Below, one piece after another: positions 1 through 12,585 of a stretch of DNA of 64,000 nt (within the stretch, counting starts at the first letter, position 1; each line of letters opens with the position of its first letter). A program made the translations under genes and the position numbers. The stretch is taken from the NCBI GenBank assembly GCA_963810485.1, contig CAWENQ010000004.1, positions 62,001 to 126,000 of the forward strand, read 5' to 3'. The stretch comes from DATKFM01 sp963810485 (GTDB lineage Bacteria; Pseudomonadota; Alphaproteobacteria; Dongiales; Dongiaceae). A model generated the notes under the pieces. The model was not told where the DNA came from and did not search any database. It saw only the letters and a list, made by a program, of their open reading frames with translations.

Positions 1-883
1 CCTTGGAGCGGATCAGCCGCACCACCTGCTCTACCTTCTCCAGCAGCGCCTTCGGCGCATCGTTGAACAGCAGGTGGGCCTCGTCGAAAAAGAACACCAG
101 TTTCGGCTTATCCAGATCGCCGACTTCAGGCAGATTCTCGAACAGCTCCGACAACAGCCACAGCAGGAAGGTGGCGTAAGCCCGCGGATTCTGCATCAGC
201 TTGCTCGCCGCCAGCACATTGATCGCGCCATATCCAGCGGGATCCACCATCATCAGGTCATTGAGATCCAGCGCCGGCTCGCCGAAGAATCTCTCGCTGC
301 CCTGGCTTTCGAGCTGCAGCAGGCCGCGTTGGATCGCGCCGACCGTCTGCGCGCTGACATTGCCGTAAGTCGTCGTCAATTCCTTGGCGCTGTCGGCGAC
401 ATGGCTCAGCAGCGCCCGCAGATCCTTGAGATCCAGGAGCAGCAGCCCCTGGTCGTCGGCGACCTTGAAGGCGAGGTTGAGCACGCCGGCCTGCACCTCG
501 TTGAGATCGAGCAGGCGGCCCAGCAGCAGCGGCCCCACATCAGATATCGTCGCCCGCACCGGGTGACCCTGTTCGCCGAACAGGTCCCAGAATATCGCGG
601 GGCAGGAGCGGAACTGGTGATCGGCGATGCCCAGCGTGGTCAGGCGCTCTTGAATCTTGGGCTTGGCCTCGCCGGCCTGGGACAAGCCCGCCAGATCGCC
701 CTTCACGTCCGCCATGAACACAGGCACGCCGCGGGCCGAAAGCCCCTCGGCGATGACCTGCAGGGTGACCGTCTTGCCGGTGCCAGTGGCGCCGGCGATC
801 AGGCCATGGCGATTGCAGAAGCGAGGCAGCAGGTTGAGCTGCGCCTCGCCCTTCGCCACGTAGATGCCGGGTATGTCGGCCAT
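1..883 (-). CDS. HerA-like P-loop ATPase (DUF853), 3' end beyond window
   Basis: DUF853 proteins are HerA/FtsK-type ATPases thought to act on DNA; the exact role is unknown. The reading begins MADIPGIYVAKG and has a Walker A (GATGTGKT) near residue 30 and a Walker B (KLVFFFDEAH) close to the window edge. Between them lie typical DUF853 segments. The ATG at 883 is chosen because AAGGA lies about 10 nt upstream; an in-frame GTG at 907 is an alternative. The C-terminus is missing because the window starts inside the gene. RidA is transcribed divergently. Long plus-strand reading frames over this region are antisense shadows. Confidence 0.85.
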   Translation of the reverse strand, partial: MADIPGIYVAKGEAQLNLLPRFCNRHGLIAGATGTGKTVTLQVIAEGLSARGVPVFMADVKGDLAGLSQAGEAKPKIQERLTTLGIADHQFRSCPAIFWDLFGEQGHPVRATISDVGPLLLGRLLDLNEVQAGVLNLAFKVADDQGLLLLDLKDLRALLSHVADSAKELTTTYGNVSAQTVGAIQRGLLQLESQGSERFFGEPALDLNDLMMVDPAGYGAINVLAASKLMQNPRAYATFLLWLLSELFENLPEVGDLDKPKLVFFFDEAHLLFNDAPKALLEKVEQVVRLIRSK

Positions 884-1054
884 GACTTTATCATCCTTGT
901 CGCCCACGGCGTTGGGCTGCCGCGGGACTTTATCCACACCCCGGCTACGGCAAGTCAAGGATGGTGCCGGGGGGCGGCGGCGGGGCTGGATCGGTGGGCG
1001 GCCGGCGGATATGGTGCCGCCGGCAAAATCAGCAGCACCAAGGGGAGAAACGTC

Positions 1055-1522
1055 ATGGCCGGCCGTATCGATAAGCGCCTCGCCGAATTGAAGATCGAAC
1101 TGCCGAAAGCGGCTGCGCCCGTCGCAAACTATGTGCCCGTGGTCATCACCGGCAACATGGCCTTCGTCTCGGGCCAGGTCACCGTCGTGGATGGCCAGTT
1201 CCAGTACAAGGGGCGCCTGGGCAAGGAATTCTCGGTCGAGGACGGCCAGAAGGCCGCGCGCATCTGCGGCCTCAATGTTATCGCTCAGCTCAATGCGGCG
1301 CTCAATGGAGACCTCGACCGCGTCAGACGCTGCGTGCGGCTCGGTGTTTTCGTCAATTCGACTGACGAATTCACCGATCAGCCTAAGGTCGCCAACGGCG
1401 CGTCGGATCTGATGGTCGAGGTCTTCGGCGATGCCGGCAAGCACGCCCGCGCCGCTGTCGGCGTCAACACGCTGCCGGTCGGCGTTGCGGTCGAAGTCGA
1501 GGCAGTTTTCGAGGTCGCGTAA
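1055..1522 (+). CDS. RidA/YjgF family protein
   Basis: A 155-residue protein of the RidA superfamily (enamine/imine deaminases and relatives, cytosolic trimers). It starts MAGRIDKRLAELKIELP and carries the family core GNMAFVSGQV and the C-terminal VGVNTLPVGVAVEVEAVFE. The length is typical of the longer RidA subfamily. The ATG at 1055 is preceded by a GGGGAGA ribosome site. The reading frame stays open far upstream, but that extension is antisense to the HerA-like gene and is not coding. The canonical catalytic Arg of E. coli RidA is not obvious in the C-terminal part, so deaminase activity is uncertain. Confidence 0.88.
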   Translation: MAGRIDKRLAELKIELPKAAAPVANYVPVVITGNMAFVSGQVTVVDGQFQYKGRLGKEFSVEDGQKAARICGLNVIAQLNAALNGDLDRVRRCVRLGVFVNSTDEFTDQPKVANGASDLMVEVFGDAGKHARAAVGVNTLPVGVAVEVEAVFEVA

Positions 1523-1621
1523 CAGGCGCGGCGATTTGTCCGCCGCCCGCATTTGCGGCTTTGTCACACCGCCTGCCCACGCCATGTTAGGCTGGTGATG
1601 GCGCAACAGTGCGAATAGCCC

Positions 1622-2800
1622 ATGCCCGACGGCCGCGAGCCAGCCACCATCCGCAGTCTGCACGGGATCGACGAGATCGCGCCCGCCGCCTGGGATGCCT
1701 GTGCCGGCGGCGGCAACCCGTTTGTCAGCCACACGTTCCTGCGGGCGCTGGAAGATAGCAAGTCGGTCGGGCCGCGCACCGGCTGGCAGCCGCATCACGT
1801 GGTCCTGGAGGACGCCGGCGGCGAGGTCCTCGCCGTCGCACCGCTTTATGCGAAGACCCATTCCCAGGGCGAGTATGTCTTCGACCATGGTTGGGCCCAG
1901 GCCTATGAGCAGGCCGGCGGGCGCTACTATCCGAAGCTGCAGGTCGCCGTGCCCTTCACGCCGGTGCCGGGGCCGCGATTGTTGGTGCGGCCCAATGCCG
2001 ATGGGCCGCAACTGCGCGCTGCATTGATCGGCGGAATGGTAGAGATCGCGCGACGGGCCGGCGTCTCCTCGCTGCATGTCACTTTCCCGAACGACGACGA
2101 CATGCAGGCGCTGGAAATGGCCGGCCTCATGCTGCGCCTTGGCTGCCAGTATCACTGGACGAACCAGGGCTACGAAACCTTCGACGACTTTCTGGGCGCG
2201 CTGGCCTCGCGCAAGCGCAAGCAGATGCGGCGGGAGCGGCGCGACGCCATGGCCGGCGGCGTTGTCCTGCACACACTGGAAGGCGCCGACATCAAGGCCG
2301 TGCATTGGGATGCCTTCTTCGCCTTCTATATGGATACCGGCGGGCGGAAATGGGGCCGGCCCTATCTGACCCGGGATTTTTTCCACCGGCTGGGTGAGAC
2401 GATGGCCGACAACTGCGTGCTGATTCTCGCCGAGAAGGACGGCGCCTATGTCGCGGGCGCGCTCAACCTGAAGGGCCGCGACGCGCTCTATGGCCGCCAT
2501 TGGGGCTGCCTCGGCGAATACAAGTTCCTGCATTTCGAAGCCTGCTACTATCAGGCCATCGACTACGCGATCCGCAACAAGCTGGCGCGGGTTGAGGCCG
2601 GCGCGCAAGGCGAGCACAAGATCCAGCGCGGCTATCTGCCGACGCCCACCTGGAGCGCCCACTGGATCGCCGACAGCGGCTTTGCCGCGGCGGTGAAGGA
2701 TTTTCTCCGCCGGGAGCGCGCGGCCATGGAGCAGGAAATTGCGGGGTTGAGCCAGTTCTCGCCGTTCCGGAAAGATGGTGACAGCGGCGACGCGGATTGA
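1622..2800 (+). CDS. DUF482/COG3146 GNAT-like acyltransferase
   Basis: A 392-residue protein of the DUF482 (peptidogalycan-biosynthesis, FemAB/GNAT-like) family, common in alphaproteobacteria. Recognisable blocks are NPFVSHTFLRALE near residue 32, GEYVFDHGWAQAYE near 83, a K/R-rich SRKRKQMRRER near 197, and the C-terminal KFLHFEACYYQAIDYAI and GAQGEHKIQRGYLP. The family is predicted to transfer acyl or aminoacyl groups; no substrate is established. It stands alone, with a 355-bp gap downstream. Confidence 0.85.
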   Translation: MPDGREPATIRSLHGIDEIAPAAWDACAGGGNPFVSHTFLRALEDSKSVGPRTGWQPHHVVLEDAGGEVLAVAPLYAKTHSQGEYVFDHGWAQAYEQAGGRYYPKLQVAVPFTPVPGPRLLVRPNADGPQLRAALIGGMVEIARRAGVSSLHVTFPNDDDMQALEMAGLMLRLGCQYHWTNQGYETFDDFLGALASRKRKQMRRERRDAMAGGVVLHTLEGADIKAVHWDAFFAFYMDTGGRKWGRPYLTRDFFHRLGETMADNCVLILAEKDGAYVAGALNLKGRDALYGRHWGCLGEYKFLHFEACYYQAIDYAIRNKLARVEAGAQGEHKIQRGYLPTPTWSAHWIADSGFAAAVKDFLRRERAAMEQEIAGLSQFSPFRKDGDSGDAD

Positions 2801-3155
2801 CCAACGGCCGCGATCTACGCGTGGCACGCGTGGTTCAAAACTGGACGTCAACACTTCCATGGAAGCCGGAAACCGGGGAACAAAAAAGCGGCGGCGGATA
2901 CTGGAATGAAAAGTGGCCGGCCGCTTCTCTCAAGGCACTTAGTCCTCTACATGCAATCTCCAGAAAATCTCCACCACTTCAGTCATCGCCGCTTCAGCGG
3001 GAGTGCTTGCCTGATTGCTTGATGGCACGCCGGGAAAACTCACGCATCGTCACGTTCGCGCGAGGCGACGTCCGAATGTGATCGCCAACACATTTGCGCG
3101 GTGCCGGCTCGCCTAGGGTGCCCGTGGGGTCGGTTGCATGTTACGGAGGATGGTC
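2801..3155. other. intergenic stretch without recognised gene
   Basis: About 355 bp between the DUF482 gene and a lipoprotein gene. Open frames here have no ribosome site or family resemblance. The only visible structure is a pair of ACGCGT palindromes spaced by three bases (2817-2822 and 2826-2831). The promoter of the lipoprotein gene must lie here, but no convincing -35/-10 pair was found. Confidence 0.5.
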
Positions 3156-3743
3156 ATGCGCACGGGCATTGTTCTCGCTTTCGCATTGCTGCTCCCGGGT
3201 TGCGCCGCGGAGCTAGTCGTTTCCGAATACGATTTCCGGCCGCAGACGGCGGGGTTCAGCGGTTTCATCAACGACCTCAACAGCGGCGCCCGCGAACTGA
3301 GTGAATTCGCCGCCGTGGATTGCCGGTTCCAAACCAATCTCACTGTGGCGCCGCCGACCTCGCAACACATCGATCTCGACATCAACGGCGCCGTGGGCTC
3401 ACCCGGCTCGAGCGCCCACCTGCTGGCTTTCAATGGCGAAGGGATCACTTGCGTTCCGGCGCTGGCCGGCGTTCAGGGCAACCTGATCATCACCCTCGAT
3501 CTCTCAAGCGACCAGCCGCTGGCCATCGGCCAGGCGGTGCCGATCCTCACCTCCACGATCGTGATGGACGACAACAGCCTGTGGCAGTCCGACGGACTCT
3601 ACGGGCGCTTCACTATCACCGCGATCAATCAGGCCGAGGGCACGGCGACCGGCACCTTCGAACTGGTGGCGACGAACCGCACGGATACGAACGACACCCG
3701 CTTCCTGGTCATGCGCGGCGGGCTGTTCAACGCGGATATGTGA
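3156..3743 (+). CDS. putative secreted lipoprotein, unknown function
   Basis: A 195-residue protein starting MRTGIVLAFALLLPGC, a short lipoprotein signal peptide with lipobox LPGC (Cys at residue 16). The mature part is rich in small and beta-prone residues and has no domain I recognise. The ATG at 3156 is preferred over in-frame ATGs at 3138 and 3150 because GGAGGA sits 5 nt upstream of it. It is convergent with clpA, and a perfect hairpin lies between the two genes. Function unknown; an outer- or inner-membrane-anchored periplasmic protein is inferred. Confidence 0.72.
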   Translation: MRTGIVLAFALLLPGCAAELVVSEYDFRPQTAGFSGFINDLNSGARELSEFAAVDCRFQTNLTVAPPTSQHIDLDINGAVGSPGSSAHLLAFNGEGITCVPALAGVQGNLIITLDLSSDQPLAIGQAVPILTSTIVMDDNSLWQSDGLYGRFTITAINQAEGTATGTFELVATNRTDTNDTRFLVMRGGLFNADM

Positions 3744-3787
3744 GGGGCGTCAACGACCAACAATTCAATCTCATTTGTCATCTCGGA

Positions 3788-3807
3788 AACCGCGCCTCAG
3801 CGCGGTT
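3788..3807. terminator. hairpin between convergent genes
   Basis: Perfect 8-bp stem AACCGCGC / GCGCGGTT with loop CTCA, between the end of the lipoprotein gene and the end of clpA. It is symmetric and could act for both strands. There is no long T tract. Confidence 0.5.
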
Positions 3808-3851
3808 GTCCGGGTTGGCAAATTGGGTGTGCGGCCTGCGCCTAAAGCCGC

Positions 3852-6161
<2,310 letters not shown>

Positions 6162-6164
6162 GGG

Positions 6165-6488
6165 TTATTCCTTTTCCAACGTGCACTGCAGGGGGTGCTG
6201 GTGGCGGCGGGCGAAATCGATCACCTGGGTGACCTTGGTCTCCGCCACCTCGTAGGTGAAGACGCCGCAAATGCCGACACCCCGGCGATGCACATGCAGC
6301 ATGATCTGGGTCGCTTCTTCGCGGTTCTTGCCGAAGAAGCGTTCGAGCACATGGACGACGAATTCCATGGGCGTGTAATCGTCGTTCAGCATCAGCACCT
6401 TGTACAGCGACGGCTTCTTCGTCTTCGGCCGCGCCTTGACGACGGTGCCGACGCGATCATCGCGGCCGATGCGATCCTTGTCGCTCAT
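6165..6488 (-). CDS. clpS: ATP-dependent Clp protease adaptor ClpS
   Basis: A 107-residue N-end-rule adaptor that delivers N-degron proteins to ClpAP. A flexible basic N-terminus is followed by the core SLYKVLMLNDDYTPMEFV, which carries the N-degron pocket, then HVHRRGVGICGVFTYEVAETK. The start at 6488 has GAGGA about 4 nt upstream. It lies directly ahead of clpA. Confidence 0.96.
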   Translation of the reverse strand: MSDKDRIGRDDRVGTVVKARPKTKKPSLYKVLMLNDDYTPMEFVVHVLERFFGKNREEATQIMLHVHRRGVGICGVFTYEVAETKVTQVIDFARRHQHPLQCTLEKE

Positions 6489-6653
6489 CGTTCCTCAGCG
6501 GAGTCCTTTCGGTCGGGGGGCGACTCCCTCAATGATATGGGATCGGACACAGCATCGCAAAGACCCCTGTTGCACCGCACCTCTGCAAACCTATGGTCCG
6601 GCTGCGAATAACTCTGACACAGCGCCGGTAACGAACGCGTTACAAAGCGGTGG

Positions 6654-7361
6654 CTACAGGTTGGGGACGCCGCCGATGCCATTCTCGCCGACCTGTATCC
6701 AGAATTTCGTCTGCATGTCGTCGCCGCCACGGCCGCTGGAGCGGTATTTCTCCCGGTCGACCATCTGGCGGGCCGGATTGACCGGGACGCCGGTGGCATC
6801 GCGGGCATAGAGGAAATCCGGGAATTTCAGCCGCTCATAGGGCGGCTCCGGATAAAGCCAGGCGGCATAGTAGAACTTCCCGTCCCGGCAGCCGCTGGCC
6901 ACCCAATAGAAATCCCCGGACCAGAGCCTAAGCCCATCCGGCGACCCGTCATACATGCCGCTGGCCTGCAGCGCCTTGCCGAAGGCTTGGAATTCGGCCG
7001 GCGACAGGCTGCGTTCGGCCTTGTCCCAGCGCCAGGGGGCGAGGATGTCGTTCAGGGTGATCTCCGTCAGGTCGCCCCGCTTCTGCATGGCGCGGGCGGT
7101 CATGTGGCCCCCGCCAGAGCCGTCGGCGCTTATCTCATAGCTCCGGAGCTGCTCGTCGTAGCGGGCATTGTACACCAACCTATAGCGGTCCAGCGCACCT
7201 TCGACGCAATAGGTACGTATGTCGGCGCCATCGAGATAGCTGAACCATTCGACCTTCCGCACCGCCGGATTGTCGATGCCGCCGTCGTAGGCGCAGCCCG
7301 AAACCGCTGCCAGGGTCGCCAAGAGCCACCCAAAACCCGTCCGCATGCGCCGATTAACCAT
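6654..7361 (-). CDS. conserved lipoprotein of unknown function
   Basis: About 235 residues with an N-terminal signal peptide ending in lipobox VSGC (start MVNRRMRTGFGWLL). In-frame ATGs at 7394 and 7346 are alternatives and no start has a clear ribosome site. The mature protein contains WFSYLDGADIRTYC, a Trp/Tyr-rich middle and GDFYWVASGCRDGKFYYAAW. I recognise no domain. It is divergent from dacA across a short AT-rich region with a CtrA box, so it may share cell-cycle control with that envelope enzyme (inference). Confidence 0.7.
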   Translation of the reverse strand: MVNRRMRTGFGWLLATLAAVSGCAYDGGIDNPAVRKVEWFSYLDGADIRTYCVEGALDRYRLVYNARYDEQLRSYEISADGSGGGHMTARAMQKRGDLTEITLNDILAPWRWDKAERSLSPAEFQAFGKALQASGMYDGSPDGLRLWSGDFYWVASGCRDGKFYYAAWLYPEPPYERLKFPDFLYARDATGVPVNPARQMVDREKYRSSGRGGDDMQTKFWIQVGENGIGGVPNL

Positions 7362-7407
7362 AACAACGGAATATTTCGCCACAATCGCCATCAATTGGCC
7401 ATTGTCG

Positions 7408-7422
7408 TTAATCCGATATTAA
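7408..7422. promoter_or_regulatory. CtrA box (TTAA-N7-TTAA)
   Basis: TTAA-TCCGATA-TTAA is an exact match to the alphaproteobacterial CtrA consensus. It lies in the AT-rich gap between the divergent lipoprotein gene and dacA, about 85 bp before the dacA ATG and about 50 bp before the lipoprotein start. Further TTAA half-sites are nearby (7353, 7473). Confidence 0.6.
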
Positions 7423-7506
7423 AACCGAATATGCTATATAGACAGGGATTCAAGAATTTTTTACATTTTATTAACCTAGTCGGCCCGGTGGGAGCTATTA
7501 TAGGTC

Positions 7507-8925
7507 ATGCTAATTAGGGCGAAACGCCGCCAGGCGGCGCATTCATTTGTAGGTTTGTTGTCATTCCTAGGGCTTTTTTCCGCCCTAATCGTGGCGGGCG
7601 CGCAGCCGGCCCTGGCGGCTAAATCCGCCTCCATTGTCGTCGATGCCGAGACCGGGACAGTGCTCTATGAGAGCAACTCCCGAGCCCAGACCTATCCGGC
7701 GTCGCTGACCAAGATGATGACGCTGTACCTGCTGTTCGAAGCCGTCGAGAGCGAGAGGTTCGGTCTCGACGACGATTTGCCGGTATCGCAGCGGGCTGCG
7801 AATCAGCCGCCGACGGATCTGCGGCTCCAGGCCGGCGCGACGATTACCGTGCGCAAGGCAATCCAGGCGCTGATCGTGCAATCGGCCAACGACGTTGCCG
7901 TCACGGTCGCCGAAGCGATCGGCGGCAGCGAGGACAAGTTCGCCCGGCAGATGACCAAGACAGCCAAGACGCTGGGCATGAAGCAGACCGTGTTCAAGAA
8001 CGCCTCGGGCCTGCCCAACAGCGGTCAGCTGACGACGGCGCGGGACATGGCGATCCTGGCACGGGCGCTGATGTCGCGGTTTCCGGACTACTACGAGTTC
8101 TTCAACACCCAGAGCTTCCGCTACAACGGCCGCACCTATCAGACCCATAACCGCGTGCTGAAGAACTATCCGGGCGCCGATGGCCTGAAGACCGGCTACA
8201 CCCGCGCCTCCGGCTACAATCTCGCGACATCGGTGGAGCGCAACGGCCACCGCCTGATCGGCATCGTGCTCGGTGGCAAGAGCGCCCGAGGCCGCGACTC
8301 GCAGATGATGGCGCTATTGGATGAAGGCTTCGTGCTCGCCGATTCCGGCGCCATGTCGGTCGCCACCTCGCTGCCGAGCGCCCAGCGCCCGGCGGAGAAG
8401 GAGACGAAGCCGGCGGATCTGGGTGTCACCATCGCGATGATCCCGCCGCTGAAGCCGACCTACGACATCGATAATCCAAATGCCGCGTCGCTGGACAGCC
8501 TGGTGGCCCAGGTCGTGCCGACGGCGGAAGCGGAAGGCGATGGCGGCATTATCTCTGAAGCGCTGTCCGCGCCGGAGGCGATGCAGATCGCTGCCGTGTT
8601 GCCGGCGGCGGCCGCGCCTCAGCCGGTGAAGCCCGCCGAGAACGCCAATGTCACCTGGGGCATCCAGGTCGGCGCCTTTACCGCCGCAAAGCCGGCCGAG
8701 AAGGCCGCCGCCGCAGCGACGGAAAAGCTGCCGAATCTGCTCAAGGGCACGGAAGTGGCAGTTGACGAAATTACCGGCGAGGATGGAAACAAGCTGTATC
8801 GCGCCCGCCTCCTCGGCCTCGGCGAGAAGGATGCGCGCAAGGCCTGCACGGAACTACAGAACCAGAGCATGCCCTGCATGGCCTTCAAGTCCAGCCTCAC
8901 CCTCGCCCTTAACCAGGCGCAGTAA
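7507..8925 (+). CDS. D-alanyl-D-alanine carboxypeptidase (PBP5/6 family) with C-terminal SPOR domain
   Basis: A 472-residue periplasmic enzyme that trims the terminal D-Ala from peptidoglycan stem peptides. A signal peptide ends near ALAAKSA. The serine-protease-like motifs are complete: SLTK at 66-69 (nucleophile Ser66), SAN at 126-128 and KTG at 228-230. An Ala/Pro-rich linker leads to a C-terminal SPOR domain (from about residue 384, WGIQVGAFTAAKPAEKA), which binds denuded glycan at the septum. This architecture is typical of alphaproteobacteria. It is convergent with the phosphohexomutase gene, with only 6 bp between them. Confidence 0.93.
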   Translation: MLIRAKRRQAAHSFVGLLSFLGLFSALIVAGAQPALAAKSASIVVDAETGTVLYESNSRAQTYPASLTKMMTLYLLFEAVESERFGLDDDLPVSQRAANQPPTDLRLQAGATITVRKAIQALIVQSANDVAVTVAEAIGGSEDKFARQMTKTAKTLGMKQTVFKNASGLPNSGQLTTARDMAILARALMSRFPDYYEFFNTQSFRYNGRTYQTHNRVLKNYPGADGLKTGYTRASGYNLATSVERNGHRLIGIVLGGKSARGRDSQMMALLDEGFVLADSGAMSVATSLPSAQRPAEKETKPADLGVTIAMIPPLKPTYDIDNPNAASLDSLVAQVVPTAEAEGDGGIISEALSAPEAMQIAAVLPAAAAPQPVKPAENANVTWGIQVGAFTAAKPAEKAAAAATEKLPNLLKGTEVAVDEITGEDGNKLYRARLLGLGEKDARKACTELQNQSMPCMAFKSSLTLALNQAQ

Positions 8926-8931
8926 TCCAGC

Positions 8932-10325
8932 CTACCAATCCGGCGGTGTTGCCCCGGTGCTTTTCAGCGCCGCGGTGACGTCGGCCTTCAGCCGCTCAAG
9001 GCCCGCTTCATCGGCAGCCTCGCAGCGCGCCACCAGCACGTCCTGAGTGTTCGAGGCCCGCAGCAGCCACCAGCCGTCCTTGGTGCGCACGCGCACGCCA
9101 TCGATATCGTTGACATCGGCGCCGGCGGCACGGAGGCGCTGCTTCACCTCCTCGACCACGGCGAACTTGCGCTCTTCGCTGGAGGGGAAGCGCACTTCCG
9201 GCGTATTGATCATCACCGGCAGCGCGTCGCGCATCTGCGCCAGGCTCTGGCCGGAGCGCCCTACCAGGCTTAACAGCCGCACCGCCGCGTAGAGCGCATC
9301 GTCGAAGCCGTAATAGTGGTCGGCGAACATGATATGGGCGGCGAATTCACCGGCCAGGGGTGCTCCGGTCTCGATCAGTTTGGCCTTCAGCAGGGAATGG
9401 CCGGTCTTCCACATCAGCGGCTTGCCGCCGGCACGGGCGATCTCGTCGAACAGCGCTTGGCTGGCCTTGACGTCGGAGATGATGGTGGCGCCCGGGCGCG
9501 TCTTGAGGATCTCCCGCGCGAACAGGATCATCATCTGATCGGCCCAGACCACCCGTCCCTGCCCGTCCACCGCGCCGACCCGGTCGCCGTCGCCGTCGAA
9601 GGCGATGCCGAGGTCGCATTTGTCCGCGTGCACGCAATCGATGAGCTGCTCGAGATTCGCCTCCACCGTCGGGTCGGGATGGTGGCTGGGAAAGCGGCCG
9701 TCGATCGTTTCGTTCAGCAGGAAGTGGCGTCCCGGGAGACGCCTGGTCAGCGCCGCCATGGCCTCGCCGGCCGCGCCATTGCCGGCATCCCAAGCAACGG
9801 TCAGCGGCCGTGGCGAAGCGCCGCCATCGGTCAGGCCGCTGGCCAGCCGTTCGATATAGGCATCAAAGACGCGGCGCTCATGAACCGCGCCGCGCGGTCC
9901 TTCGGCATAGGCGGCTGACGCAGCCATCCGGCCGAGCTCCTGGATCGCTTCGCCATAGAGCGACGCCTTGCCCAGCATCATCTTGAAGCCGTTCTGATCC
10001 GGTGGATTGTGGGAACCGGTGATCATGATGCCGCCGGCCGCGCCCTGGGTCAGAGTGGCGAAGTACAGCATCGGTGTCGGACCGAGACCGGCGCGCCAGA
10101 CTTCGAGACCGCAGTCGCGCAGGCCGTCGATGACGGCGGCCTCCAATTCCGGCGAGCTCAGGCGGCCGTCATAGCCGACGCAGACCTGCCTGCCGCCCCC
10201 GCGGGCGACAACGCTGCCGAAGCCACGGCCCACGGCATAGGCGTCGTCGCGGCCGATAGTCTTGCCGACGGTGCCGCGGATATCGTACTCGCGCAGCACC
10301 GTGGGGTTGAATTTATGCGCCTTGG

Positions 10326-10329
<4 letters not shown>
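8932..10329 (-). CDS. phosphomannomutase/phosphoglucomutase
   Basis: A 465-residue alpha-D-phosphohexomutase (AlgC/ManB type) interconverting hexose 1- and 6-phosphates for nucleotide-sugar synthesis. The N-terminus is FNPTVLREYDIRG. The phosphoserine loop is TGSHNPPDQNG, the metal site is FDGDGDRVG, and the sugar-binding and C-terminal phosphate loops are present (VRVRTKDGWWLLRASNT). Translation starts at GTG 10329, overlapping the ugd stop as GTGA, which implies translational coupling. The frame is open upstream, but that part is antisense or out-of-frame ugd sequence. Confidence 0.92.
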
Positions 10330-11663
<1,334 letters not shown>

Positions 11664-11674
11664 CGTCTATGTCC

Positions 11675-12571
11675 CTATTTTCTCGGGCCGCGAGAGGTCA
11701 GCCGTGCGCTGTGCTTCTCCAGGATCGCGAGCGCCTGGCCGCCGAGCTGCGGATGGGCCAGTGCGAGCGCCAGATTGGCATCGAGGAATCCCGCCTTGTC
11801 GCCGCAATCGAAACGCTCCCCCTCGAACCGGTAGCCGTGAAACGGCTCGCTGCCGATCAACCTGGCCATGGCATCGGTCAGTTGAATCTCGCCGCCGGCG
11901 CCCGCCTGCTGCTGCGCCAGCAGCGGGAAGATTTCCGGCGACAGAATATAGCGGCCGATCACCGCCAGGGTCGAGGGCGCCGCATCGGGCTTCGGCTTTT
12001 CGACCAGGCCGGTGACCTCTGTCAGCGCGCCGGCTTGCTTGCCGGGCTTGATGACGCCATAGCGGCCGGTCTGTTCCCGCGGCACCTCCATGACCGCAAT
12101 CAGATTGCCGCCGGTATGGCGATGCTGTTCCACCATCTGCTTTAGGCAGGGTGTGGCGGCGTGGATGAGATCGTCGGGCAAGACCACGGCCACCGGCTCG
12201 CTGCCGGCCAGGTGCCGCGCGCACCACACGGCGTGGCCGAGGCCGAGGGGCTGCTGCTGGCGCACGAACAGCATCTCGCCGGCGGCTCGGACAATTGCTG
12301 TCACGCTCTCCAGTTCAACCTTCCGGCCGCGCTGGCGCAGGGTCTCGTTCAGCTCCAGTTGATGATCGAAGTGATCCTCGATCGCGCCCTTGTTGCGGCC
12401 GGTGACGAAGACAAAGCGCTCGATCCCGGCGGCTGCGGCCTCCTCGACCGCGTATTGAATGAGCGGCTTGTCGACGATGGGCAGCATTTCCTTCGGCACC
12501 GCCTTGGTCGCCGGCAAGAAGCGCGTGCCCAGACCGGCCACGGGGAAGATTGCCGTCCGCGGAGATGCCAT
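11675..12571 (-). CDS. galU: UTP-glucose-1-phosphate uridylyltransferase
   Basis: A 298-residue nucleotidyltransferase making UDP-glucose from glucose 1-phosphate and UTP. The signature is FPVAGLGTRFLPATKAVPKE near the N-terminus, followed by IVDKPLIQYAVEEA, VVLPDDLI and GLVEKPKP. The length is standard. It sits 14 bp after the molybdopterin oxidoreductase gene and before ugd, so glucose 1-phosphate to UDP-glucuronate is encoded by consecutive genes. Confidence 0.96.
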   Translation of the reverse strand: MASPRTAIFPVAGLGTRFLPATKAVPKEMLPIVDKPLIQYAVEEAAAAGIERFVFVTGRNKGAIEDHFDHQLELNETLRQRGRKVELESVTAIVRAAGEMLFVRQQQPLGLGHAVWCARHLAGSEPVAVVLPDDLIHAATPCLKQMVEQHRHTGGNLIAVMEVPREQTGRYGVIKPGKQAGALTEVTGLVEKPKPDAAPSTLAVIGRYILSPEIFPLLAQQQAGAGGEIQLTDAMARLIGSEPFHGYRFEGERFDCGDKAGFLDANLALALAHPQLGGQALAILEKHSARLTSRGPRK

Positions 12572-12585
12572 GTCCGTATGTGTTC

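Noticed and set aside
74..1054. Long plus-strand open frame extending upstream of RidA
   Set aside because: It is antisense to the HerA-like ATPase, whose Walker motifs and family blocks are clear on the minus strand.
2797..3081. 94-residue open frame after the DUF482 gene
   Set aside because: No ribosome site, no family resemblance, and low-complexity codon use.
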